From: JAFDWI01 sp964544305
GTDB taxonomy: Bacteria > Actinomycetota > Acidimicrobiia > Acidimicrobiales > Iamiaceae
Assembly: GCA_964544305.1 (NCBI GenBank)
Contig: CAZJAZ010000049.1
Coordinates: 1 to 20,710 of the forward strand
Reading direction: 5' to 3'
Length of the DNA stretch: 20,710 nt
This document shows positions 6,867-13,450 of the stretch, one piece after another. Position 1 is the first letter of the stretch, and each line of letters begins with the position of its first letter. Both the position numbers and the translations under genes were made by a program. The notes beneath the pieces are model-generated. The model worked only from the letters and a program-made list of their open reading frames with translations, was not told where the DNA came from and did not search any database.

Positions 6867-8053
6867 CAAAGAATTCCAAGCTCACCCCATTTCATGCACG
6901 AACACCGGGCGCCGCCGTTTTTCCAACGGCAATCGGCACATGTGGCCTCACGTGGACTGAGCGTGGTATTCAACGGGTACACCTGCCCGAAGCGTCACCG
7001 GCAGCAATGCGCAAATTACTTGGTGACCGGTCCGTTGGCCCGTTCGTATCGATTGAACAAACACCCCAGGCCGTCCAAGATGTCGCCGCACGGATTGCAG
7101 GCGTCACAAAGGGCGTTGACGATGATCTTTGTGACATTCCGCTTGATGAAACGTCGCTCAGCGACTTTGCGTGCTCGATCTACCGTGCTCTGCGCCACGT
7201 GCCCCCGGGCGACACGATCACCTATGGAGAACTCGCGCACCGTGCGGGCCATCATTCGGCCAACATGCCACGGGCGGTCGGTCAAGTGTTGGGTCGCAAT
7301 CCTTTTGGGATCGTGGTGCCTTGCCATCGGGTTGTCGCCGCCAATGGTCGGCTCGGTGGTTTTTCGGCGCACGGTGGCGTCGTCACCAAACTTCGTCTCT
7401 TACGTGCCGAATCTCGCGGAGCTGGGGCACCAGACATGCCCTGGGATCTTGCAACCGCGCACCGAAGACTGCGCGCCGTTGATCCCGACATGACCAGAAT
7501 GCTCCAACTCGTTGGACATCGCCGTCCCACGTTGCGTGCCGCATCATCCACCGTTTCGGCCCTGGTCGAATCGATCATCGCCCAACAAGTCTCAACCGCG
7601 GCTGCGTCATCAATTCACGCACGACTCTGCGCGCAGTTCGCGCATCCACTCGACGGTCCAACCGCCCAAGAAATTTACGGTGCCTCCGATGAACAGTTAC
7701 GTGGGGCGGGATTATCCGCGTCCAAAGTCGCATCACTACGCGACCTCGCGCGACGAGCCATAAACGGGGAAGTCCCCGACCTTAAAGTGCTCGCAACCAT
7801 GGATGACGACGAGGTCATCTCCACTCTCAACCCGATACGTGGCATTGGTCGGTGGACCGTTGAAATGCTGTTGATCTTTCGCCTCGGCCGCCCCGACGTT
7901 TTGCCCGTCGACGACCTCGCGGTCCGCAAAGGATACGCGGTTCTGACCGGGAATGAACTCTCAGCCCGAGAGCTTGCACAGCGTGGCGAGATGTGGGCGC
8001 CGTGGCGCAGCGTCGTGTCGTGGTATTTGTGGCGCATGAGCGAACTCGCGTGA
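6863..8053 (+). CDS. Fused O6-methylguanine-DNA methyltransferase (Ogt) and AlkA-type 3-methyladenine DNA glycosylase
   Basis: The start is ATG 6863, which overlaps the previous stop (ATGA); the frame is open further upstream to 6800 but that part lies inside the preceding gene. The protein has 396 residues in two domains. Residues 1 to about 185 are an Ogt/MGMT suicide methyltransferase: an N-terminal RNase H-like part (GTCGLTWTERGIQRVHLPE), a DNA-binding helix (PPGDTITYGELAHRAG), and the active site VVPCHRVV with acceptor Cys154. Residues about 192-396 are a helix-hairpin-helix DNA glycosylase: SIIAQQVSTAAA, the hairpin IRGIGRWTVEML, and LPVDDLAVRKG, whose Asp351 aligns with the catalytic Asp238 of E. 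coli AlkA. The product should directly reverse O6-methylguanine and excise N3-methylpurines in the cytosol. Ada-AlkA fusions are well known in actinobacteria; here the partner is Ogt, with no Ada zinc domain visible. No Ada-type regulator is in the window. Confidence 0.92.
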   Translation: MTKNSKLTPFHARTPGAAVFPTAIGTCGLTWTERGIQRVHLPEASPAAMRKLLGDRSVGPFVSIEQTPQAVQDVAARIAGVTKGVDDDLCDIPLDETSLSDFACSIYRALRHVPPGDTITYGELAHRAGHHSANMPRAVGQVLGRNPFGIVVPCHRVVAANGRLGGFSAHGGVVTKLRLLRAESRGAGAPDMPWDLATAHRRLRAVDPDMTRMLQLVGHRRPTLRAASSTVSALVESIIAQQVSTAAASSIHARLCAQFAHPLDGPTAQEIYGASDEQLRGAGLSASKVASLRDLARRAINGEVPDLKVLATMDDDEVISTLNPIRGIGRWTVEMLLIFRLGRPDVLPVDDLAVRKGYAVLTGNELSARELAQRGEMWAPWRSVVSWYLWRMSELA

Positions 8054-8106
8054 ACGACTAGCTCAACCGGAGCGGCCCCGGCTACCTTGAATTCGCCCGT
8101 GTTGGA

Positions 8107-8868
8107 TTAGCGCGCTTGATGTTCCTTGCGGCTTCTCACGACAAGCAAAAGTGCGACAAGACCCACGGCCAGTCCGCCCACGCCAAACGCTGTCGCAACG
8201 ACAAGGAGGGCCGCGTTGTCATCGCTATCTGCGTCGTTATCGTCCGTATCGTCGGAGTCGTGCTTTGCGACCGGCGTGCCCGCGTTCTGCGTGACAGTTG
8301 GCGCACTTGCATCACCGTGCGTTGGCGTCGTTGGCGAAGTCACAAGTTGCAGCACCGGAGCAGGGTGCTCGGGCTCTGGCTGACCAGCGACTGATTCTTG
8401 GATCCAGGCTGTCTCAGACGTTTTGCCCGCCGCGTTTCGATAGGTCTGAATCGTCTTGAACGTTAACGACGAAACACCCTTGGGCAGCGGCCCAACTTGG
8501 AGTTGAAACTCGTCAAATTCGCCCGGGGCGATCGAGCCACCCGACCAAGTCACTTCGCCGACCACATCTGATACGTCACCGTGCTCGGTTTGAATCGGTG
8601 TCGCCAACTTCTTCCGAACGATTTTTGCTTTCCATCCGGGCTTTGAGCGGACCGAAACAAAAGCCAACGGGTGATCAACAGGGAGTTGCACCTTGACTTG
8701 CACGGTCGAGGCGTCATCTTCTTCATTGGGAACGCGAATCGACACGACCGTAAATGACCCGGGCGAGGCATCTTGTGCTGACACGACAACATGGGCGCTC
8801 GCAGGCGCAGCCAGCACAATCGCGGCCGCCACACCCAGCGAAACGAGCGAACCGAAAAGCTTCTTCAT
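8107..8868 (-). CDS. YcnI-like (DUF1775) exported copper-type protein with C-terminal membrane anchor
   Basis: The start is ATG 8868, followed by a classic signal peptide (MKKLFGSLVSLGVAAAIVLA) with cleavage at ASA, which leaves His26 as the first mature residue (HVVVSAQDA). In Bacillus YcnI the N-terminal His binds copper in a mono-histidine brace, so the same is inferred here. The DUF1775 body follows (VSIRVPNEEDDASTVQVKVQ, PGWKAKI, VTWSGGSIAPGEFDEFQLQV), then a Thr/Pro/Asp-rich linker and a C-terminal helix (ALLVVATAFGVGGLAVGLVALLLVV) with a basic tail: 253 residues in all. The frame is open upstream into the end of dnaB, but that extension lacks a secretion signal at its start. It lies 40 nt downstream of dnaB on the same strand and may be read from the same transcript. 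No copper-resistance genes accompany it here. Confidence 0.88.
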   Translation of the reverse strand: MKKLFGSLVSLGVAAAIVLAAPASAHVVVSAQDASPGSFTVVSIRVPNEEDDASTVQVKVQLPVDHPLAFVSVRSKPGWKAKIVRKKLATPIQTEHGDVSDVVGEVTWSGGSIAPGEFDEFQLQVGPLPKGVSSLTFKTIQTYRNAAGKTSETAWIQESVAGQPEPEHPAPVLQLVTSPTTPTHGDASAPTVTQNAGTPVAKHDSDDTDDNDADSDDNAALLVVATAFGVGGLAVGLVALLLVVRSRKEHQAR

Positions 8869-8908
8869 GCTCGCTAAGGCTAGATCGTTTCGTGAAAAGT
8901 CCAACTCA

Positions 8909-10267
8909 TCAAACTTCACGTGCCATGTTGGCAAAGCGGGTGTAATGACTTAAGAACGCGAGACGGGTCACGCCAAGAGGCCCCGAACGATGCTTCGACA
9001 CCAACACCTCCGCGGTGCCCGCGTCGGGAGACTCCGGGTTGTAGATCTCGTCGCGATACAAGAACATCACCACGTCCGCGTCTTGTTCCAAGGCACCTGA
9101 TTCACGCAGGTCGCTGAGCAACGGACGCTTGTCGGCACGCTGTTCAAGGCCCCGGTTCAACTGGGCTAACGCCACCACCGGACAATGCAACTCACGTGCC
9201 AAAATCTTGAGTCCGCGACTGATCTCGGCGACTTCAACCTGACGGTTCTCCGCGTTCGAACGCCCCGTCATGAGCTGCACGTAGTCGACAACCACCAGCC
9301 CAAGTTCACCCACTTTTGACGACAAGCGCCGCGCCTTGCCTCGAATTTCAGCAATCGACACGTTCGGATTGTCATCCAACCAAATAGGCGCTTCCGCCAA
9401 ACGCCCCACGGCACCAGTGATCTTCGTCCAATCCGAATCTTCAAGGCGACCTGAAGCCATACGACGCGAATCCACACGGGCTTCAGCGCTCAACAAACGT
9501 TGCGACAATTCCAGACGACTCATTTCCAACGAGAAATACAACACGGGCTTGCCCGCATGCATCGCTGCGTGACTCGCCATACCCAAGGCAAACGCTGTTT
9601 TCCCCATGGCCGGTCGCGCGCCAATCACGATGAGCGCTTCAGGCTGCAAACCAGACGTGAGATCGTCAAGGTCGGTGTAACCCGACGGAGTTCCGGTGAT
9701 CGCGTCACCCCGGTCATAGAGCATCTCGATACGACTGAGCGTGTCGGGCAACAATTCACGAAGTTCCGCGGTTGAGTCGGTGATCCGATTCTGGGAGAGG
9801 TCGTACACCATGGTCTCGGCCTCATCAAGCGTTTTCACCACATCGTCCGGCAGGCTGTAACCCAATTCGGAGATCTCCGCGGCGACGCCGATGAGTTTGC
9901 GCAAAAGTGCATGGTCTTCAACGATGCGGGCGTAACGCGAGGCGTTCGAGGTTGCTGGCGTATTCGCTTGCAAGCTGAGCAACACCGATGGTCCACCGAG
10001 CGCGTCCAGCAAATCTGATCGACGCAGTTCGTCGGCGACAGTAACGGGGTCAACCGGTTCGCCTTGCGCGGTTAGCGCGGAAATCGCGTCATAGATGTGG
10101 CCGTGCGCGGGCTTATAGAACGAATCGGCGGTGACTTGCTCGGCGGCAGCGGCGACCGCCTCACGTGACAACAACATGGCGCCAAGCAATGATTCTTCGG
10201 CCTGAAGGTTGTGTGGAGGGACTCGCCCACCCGTGAACGACGATGACCCTTGATCTGATGGCGCCAT
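8909..10267 (-). CDS. dnaB: Replicative DNA helicase DnaB
   Basis: The hexameric 5'-3' helicase that unwinds the replication fork. From ATG 10267 (AAGGTGG six bases upstream) it has 452 residues, the usual length without inteins. The N-terminal DnaB domain (PPHNLQAEESLLGAMLLS) is followed by the RecA-like ATPase domain: Walker A GARPAMGKT at about residue 216, FSLEMSRLELSQRLL, Walker B VVVDYVQLM at about 325, the DnaB motif QLNRGLEQRADKRPLLSDLR, and ESGALEQDADVVMFLYR. The frame is open 15 codons further upstream, but the ATG chosen has the best ribosome-binding site. It is the fifth gene of rpsF-ssb-rpsR-rplI-dnaB. The 228-bp gap from rplI, wider than the other gaps in the cluster, holds DnaA-box-like repeats and probably a separate promoter. 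Confidence 0.97.
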   Translation of the reverse strand: MAPSDQGSSSFTGGRVPPHNLQAEESLLGAMLLSREAVAAAAEQVTADSFYKPAHGHIYDAISALTAQGEPVDPVTVADELRRSDLLDALGGPSVLLSLQANTPATSNASRYARIVEDHALLRKLIGVAAEISELGYSLPDDVVKTLDEAETMVYDLSQNRITDSTAELRELLPDTLSRIEMLYDRGDAITGTPSGYTDLDDLTSGLQPEALIVIGARPAMGKTAFALGMASHAAMHAGKPVLYFSLEMSRLELSQRLLSAEARVDSRRMASGRLEDSDWTKITGAVGRLAEAPIWLDDNPNVSIAEIRGKARRLSSKVGELGLVVVDYVQLMTGRSNAENRQVEVAEISRGLKILARELHCPVVALAQLNRGLEQRADKRPLLSDLRESGALEQDADVVMFLYRDEIYNPESPDAGTAEVLVSKHRSGPLGVTRLAFLSHYTRFANMAREV

Positions 10268-10288
10268 AGAACCACCTTGCTCCACGAT

Positions 10289-10487
10289 GGCTGTGGAAGG
10301 GAAGTAGCACAACGTGGATTTCTATCCACAATACGTGCTGTTTCTTGTGGAAAACTCCGCATTCTGGACCGAAAAGCCCCAACGCTCCTGTGGATACTGT
10401 CTGAAATTTCCTTATGGGAATTGACAATAATCGTTGTGGATAGTGCGTTTATGGCGACGGTCACAAGCAGAAGTTGCCTGTGGATGT
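10289..10487. promoter_or_regulatory. Cluster of DnaA-box-like 9-mers upstream of dnaB
   Basis: Compared with the consensus TTATNCACA, the spacer between rplI and dnaB holds CTATCCACA at 10322-10330 (plus strand) and, on the minus strand, TTTTCCACA at 10346-10354, GTATCCACA at 10389-10397, CTATCCACA at 10435-10443 and ACATCCACA at 10479-10487. The first four match 8 of 9 positions against TTATCCACA and the last 7 of 9. Weaker copies lie at 10292-10300 and 10313-10321. The four minus-strand boxes are spaced 43, 46 and 44 bp. The first plus-strand box also forms an inverted pair (GTGGAT, 4-nt spacer, ATCCAC) at 10314-10329. A relatively A/T-rich stretch lies at 10401-10435. This is either DnaA control of dnaB or part of an origin region. 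Confidence 0.6.
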
Positions 10488-10495
10488 TGCCCGGT

Positions 10496-10942
10496 TCAGG
10501 CGGGGGTCACCTCGACGTTGACGGAGAACTCCACGTTGGCGTGCAGTTTCACACGCACTTCATGATTACCAACGGTTTTAATCGGCTCATCAAGATGCAT
10601 CGCGTGCGGATCGATTTCGATGCCGGTCTGTTCGTTGATCGCAGCCGCGATCTCAACCGGAGTGACCGAGCCAAAAAGTCGCTCGCCAGAACTCGTTTTT
10701 GCCGCCACCGAAATGGTAGTCGGAACAAGTTTGCGCGCAATCTCATCACCAGCCGCACGGGCAGCCGCGTCTTGCGTTTCTCGTTTGCGGCGCATGGCCT
10801 CAGCCTGCGCATGCGCACCCGGCGTTGCCTTGAACGCCATGCCACGAGGGATCAGAAAATTGCGGGCGTAACCGTCTGCAACCGTCACGAGGTCACCGCG
10901 CTGGCCAACACCGGCCACGTCACTACGAAGAATCAACTCCAT
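10496..10942 (-). CDS. rplI: 50S ribosomal protein L9
   Basis: Binds 23S rRNA at the base of the L1 stalk and helps keep the reading frame. The protein has 148 residues, the normal length, and begins MELILRSDVAGVGQRGDLVTV followed by ADGYARNFLIPRGMA, the L9 signature. The long connecting helix (AHAQAEAMRRKRETQDAAAR) and the C-terminal rRNA-binding domain (FGSVTPVEIAAAI, HEVRVKLHANVEFSVNVEV) are both present. ATG 10942 comes one base after the rpsR stop, with GCGAGGAC inside the end of rpsR as its ribosome-binding site, so the two are translationally coupled. Confidence 0.97.
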   Translation of the reverse strand: MELILRSDVAGVGQRGDLVTVADGYARNFLIPRGMAFKATPGAHAQAEAMRRKRETQDAAARAAGDEIARKLVPTTISVAAKTSSGERLFGSVTPVEIAAAINEQTGIEIDPHAMHLDEPIKTVGNHEVRVKLHANVEFSVNVEVTPA

Positions 10943-10943
10943 A

Positions 10944-11372
10944 TCAGTCCTCGCCCTCGTAGGTTTCGATGGCTTCGTCGGTTACGACTTCATCGGTTTC
11001 GATGTATTCGTCACCATCAGAACCGGGAGGCGGCGTAGATGGTGTCGGTGGCGGACCATCGGCGCGGCCGCCACGTTCGGAGCGCTCGCCACGGTTTGAA
11101 CGGGTCTGGGTTACGCGACTCGCATACGGCAGAAGCGCCATTTCCCGCGCGTTCTTGATTGCCATGGCGATTGCTGCTTGCTGCTGCGAATCGTTCCCGG
11201 TCACACGACGAGCCCGAATCTTGGCCCGGTCCGAGGTGAATCGTTTGAGTAGCTCAACATCTTTGTAGTCGATGTACGAGACTTTCTCGGCGGTGAGAAT
11301 GCTCACCTTTTTCTTGGCGCGACGCGAATTGTCTTTGTTTTTGCCGCGCAGCTTTGCGTTCTTACCTGCCAC
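10944..11372 (-). CDS. rpsR: 30S ribosomal protein S18 with a long acidic C-terminal extension
   Basis: S18 binds S6 on the 30S platform. The core is clear at residues 20-86: KKVSILTAEKVSYIDYKDVE, LLKRFTSDRAKIRARRVTGN, QQQAAIAMAIKNAREMALLP. The N-terminal zinc-type cysteines of some S18 proteins are absent. The start is GTG 11372, whose G is also the last base of the ssb stop (TAGTG). The protein is 142 residues, whereas S18 is usually about 75-90. The extra 56 residues are an Arg/Gly stretch, a Pro-rich hinge (GPPPTPSTPPPG), and a strongly acidic end (DEYIETDEVVTDEAIETYE). The extension is in frame, and its stop lies one base before rplI, so it is not an obvious frameshift artefact. Confidence 0.95.
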   Translation of the reverse strand: MAGKNAKLRGKNKDNSRRAKKKVSILTAEKVSYIDYKDVELLKRFTSDRAKIRARRVTGNDSQQQAAIAMAIKNAREMALLPYASRVTQTRSNRGERSERGGRADGPPPTPSTPPPGSDGDEYIETDEVVTDEAIETYEGED

Positions 11373-11821
11373 TAGAAAGGCTCCTCATTGCTGTTCCAGT
11401 CCGAATCGGATGGGCCGTCGGATCGACCACCGCCGGAATTACTTCCACCGCCACCTTGGCGTTCATTTTTGTTGACCACCGCTGTTGCCCAACGCAAGCT
11501 CGGCGCAACATCATCGGCGACGATCTCAATTTTTGAGCGCTTGTCACCTTGTTCGGTTTGCCATGAACGCTGTTCAAGACGGCCAGTGACCACGACGCGC
11601 GAACCACGCGCGAGCGATTCGGAGACGTTTTCGGCGAGCTGTGCCCAACATTTCACGTCAAAGAACGAGGTTTGTTCTTCCCACTCGTTGTTGGAACGGT
11701 TTTGCCAGCGGCGGTTGACCGCCACACCGAATGATGCAACGGCTTGGCCGGACGGGGTGAAGCGCAGTTCGGGGTCACGGGTGACGTTCCCGATGACCGT
11801 AACGCTGTTATCTTGTGCCAT
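11372..11821 (-). CDS. ssb: Single-stranded DNA-binding protein
   Basis: The tetrameric OB-fold protein that coats single-stranded DNA during replication and repair. It has 149 residues: MAQDNSVTVIGNVTRDPELRF, FGVAVNRRW, TSFFDVKCWAQLAENV, GSRVVVTGRLEQRSW and KIEIVADDVAPSL are the usual SSB blocks. A Gly/Asn/Ser-rich linker follows, then the acidic tip SNEEPF, a variant of the DDIPF-type tail that recruits partner proteins. ATG 11821 is preceded by AAAGGAGG, into which the rpsF stop codon TAA runs, and its own stop overlaps the rpsR GTG start by one base. This is the tight packing expected for the S6-SSB-S18 operon. Confidence 0.97.
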   Translation of the reverse strand: MAQDNSVTVIGNVTRDPELRFTPSGQAVASFGVAVNRRWQNRSNNEWEEQTSFFDVKCWAQLAENVSESLARGSRVVVTGRLEQRSWQTEQGDKRSKIEIVADDVAPSLRWATAVVNKNERQGGGGSNSGGGRSDGPSDSDWNSNEEPF

Positions 11822-11835
11822 TGTAGGGGCCTCCT

Positions 11836-12183
11836 TTACTCGGCGGACGCCGAGACGGGTTCTGCCTCGCCGAACAGACCGCGACGGTCTGCTTCGTGAT
11901 CGGGCAGACGGATGAGTTTGTGGCGGATGACGTCATCCGCGAGACGAAGTTGGCGTTCCATCTCATCGAGCGCCCCGCCTTCGGCAAGGATCTCGAGCAC
12001 CAAATAAAAGCCCTCGGTTTTGTGATTGATCTCGTACGCGAAGCGGCGTTTGCCCCACTTGTCAACCGAAGCAACCTTGCCATTGGCGGTGGTGACTTGT
12101 TCGGTCACTCGGTTCACCAAATGGGAGGCTTCGGATTCGGACAGTTCGCCGTCCGCGATGATCATGAGTTCGTAAGCTCGCAT
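11836..12183 (-). CDS. rpsF: 30S ribosomal protein S6
   Basis: The 30S platform protein that dimerises with S18. The protein has 115 residues from ATG 12183, chosen over an upstream frame extension to 12228 because GGAAGGAG stands six bases before it and MRAYELMIIADGELSESEAS is the normal S6 start. Further signature: GKVASVDKWGKRRFAYEINH, KTEGFYLVLEILAE, and RQLRLADDVIRHKLIRLPDH. It is the first gene of the ribosomal/replication operon, with its promoter presumably in 12184-12361. A GC-rich hairpin lies in its leader. Confidence 0.97.
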   Translation of the reverse strand: MRAYELMIIADGELSESEASHLVNRVTEQVTTANGKVASVDKWGKRRFAYEINHKTEGFYLVLEILAEGGALDEMERQLRLADDVIRHKLIRLPDHEADRRGLFGEAEPVSASAE

Positions 12184-12222
12184 TGGAGCTCCTTCCCTGT
12201 GGACACGACGGTTAGGTCGGGG

Positions 12223-12239
12223 CCCCACACGGTGCGGGG
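12223..12239 (-). promoter_or_regulatory. GC-rich hairpin in the rpsF leader (possible S6:S18 autoregulatory site)
   Basis: On the minus strand CCCCGCACCGTGTGGGG folds into a seven-pair stem (one G-T) with a CCG loop, about 25 nt before the Shine-Dalgarno of rpsF. In many bacteria the S6:S18 complex binds its own rpsF leader at a structured site with a conserved CCG. The match here is only positional plus the CCG, so the assignment is tentative. Confidence 0.35.
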
Positions 12240-12361
12240 CAGGGTTTGTATTGACCGAGACAGGCTAGACGGTTGGTGTGTTGGATTCCACATCGCCACC
12301 CATCATCGCATCAGGGTGTGACAGCCATGATGGTTGTGTCTGGGCCAACTTTGGGTGCGCG

Positions 12362-13237
12362 TCAGTTCACTTCCGCGTGCCCATAGAGGCCAAGCGATTC
12401 AGCCACGCCAGATGCCAAGTGATAGCTCTCTGACTCATCGGGAAACTGCCGGGTTCGAACGTCGTCACCAAAACGAGTGAGGGCCGCAACAGAATCGGCT
12501 CGAATCGCTCCATAGCGACGCACAAACTTGGGTGCGATCCGGTCCTCGATACCCAATACATCGTGGAAGACCAACACTTGTCCGTCACATTGGGCGCCAG
12601 CACCGATGCCAATGGTTGGAATATCAAGGGCATCTGTTACGACGCCGGCAACCTCGGTTGGCACACCTTCCAGCACCACCGCGAAACACCCGGCTTCTTG
12701 GATCGCGCGTGCGTCGGCGATGAGGTTCCGCGCCGCTTCGTCAGACTTGGCTTGCACACGAAACCCGCCCATGGCATTCACCGACTGCGGGGTGAGACCA
12801 AGATGACCCATCACCGGAATCTCCGCGTCAATAAGCGCTCGGATCATCGGCACGCGCTTCTCCCCACCTTCAAGTTTCACCGCTTGCGCGCCCGCACGAA
12901 CCAGTGTGGCGGCATTGGTGACCGTGTCGGCAGTCGAGACGTGATAGCTCATCCAGGGAAGATCCGCCACGATTAACGAATCTGGCTTGGCTCGACCCAC
13001 TGCCGCGGTGTGGTGGGCAATGTCGTTGGTGGTGACCGAAAGCGTGTCGTCGTAACCGAGCACGACCATGGCAACCGAGTCTCCAACCAAGATCAAATCG
13101 GCGCCCGAGTCTGAAACCATTCGGGCCCCGGGGGCATCATAAGCCGTGACCATGACAAGTGGATCGGAACCCGTACGAACTTTCGACGCGGCGATCCAAG
13201 GAACGCTTCGTCTGCCACGAGATGTAGTGGTGGACAT
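12362..13237 (-). CDS. panB: 3-methyl-2-oxobutanoate hydroxymethyltransferase
   Basis: First committed step of pantothenate (vitamin B5, CoA) synthesis: transfers a hydroxymethyl group from methylenetetrahydrofolate to 2-oxoisovalerate, giving ketopantoate. From ATG 13237 (AGGAGG about ten bases upstream) it has 291 residues, slightly longer than the usual 260-280. Signature blocks: MVTAYDAPGARMVSDSGADL, ILVGDSVAMVVLGYDDTLSV (metal-binding Asp), ADLPWMSYHVS, AGAQAVKLEGG, VMGHLGLTPQSVNAMGGFRV, VLEGVPTEVA and the active-site region IPTIGIGAGAQCDGQVLVFHD. The frame is open to 13324 but without family similarity there. No panC or panD is nearby. It lies between the PBP gene and rpsF on the same strand. 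Confidence 0.95.
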   Translation of the reverse strand: MSTTTSRGRRSVPWIAASKVRTGSDPLVMVTAYDAPGARMVSDSGADLILVGDSVAMVVLGYDDTLSVTTNDIAHHTAAVGRAKPDSLIVADLPWMSYHVSTADTVTNAATLVRAGAQAVKLEGGEKRVPMIRALIDAEIPVMGHLGLTPQSVNAMGGFRVQAKSDEAARNLIADARAIQEAGCFAVVLEGVPTEVAGVVTDALDIPTIGIGAGAQCDGQVLVFHDVLGIEDRIAPKFVRRYGAIRADSVAALTRFGDDVRTRQFPDESESYHLASGVAESLGLYGHAEVN

Positions 13238-13415
13238 GGTTTGTGGACCTCCTGGCTCGTCCAGGGCACGAACGGCTCCCGGCGATAGGCAAAACGCTAC
13301 TCCTCGTTGAGGCCAATACCGCAACTCGTACGGGCCTCACCTTTTCGCTTCGGTCTTGGGTGCACTTTCTCGCCGTTTTCTGTCCGGATTCGGCACCCAA
13401 AACGCTCAAAGGTTG

Positions 13416-13442
13416 CGACAACCTGCCAGCAGTTTGTTGTCG
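13416..13442 (-). terminator. Possible transcription-ending hairpin after the PBP gene
   Basis: CGACAAC (13416-13422) and GTTGTCG (13436-13442) form a seven-pair stem with a 13-nt loop, starting eight bases past the PBP stop. There is no T tract after it, so it is not a canonical intrinsic terminator; it may stabilise the 3' end or be chance. Confidence 0.3.
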
Positions 13443-13450
13443 GAATACCG

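Noticed and set aside
6015..6869. A 284-codon minus-strand open frame
   Set aside because: It is the antisense shadow of the membrane-protein continuation; it has no family similarity and no ribosome-binding site, while the plus frame fits helices and coupling.
8054..8106. Possible bidirectional terminator between the convergent Ogt-AlkA and YcnI-like genes
   Set aside because: Only short CCGG and TAGC complements with bulges and no T runs on either strand; termination is expected here but no convincing structure is visible.
10277..11038. A 253-codon plus-strand frame across the dnaB-rplI spacer, rplI and the end of rpsR
   Set aside because: Opposite to well-supported rplI and rpsR; the protein is Arg/His/Cys-rich shadow sequence.
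13356..13400. Inverted TTGGGTGC / GCACCCAA pair between panB and the PBP gene
   Set aside because: The loop is 29 nt and there is no T tract; too weak to call a terminator or operator.
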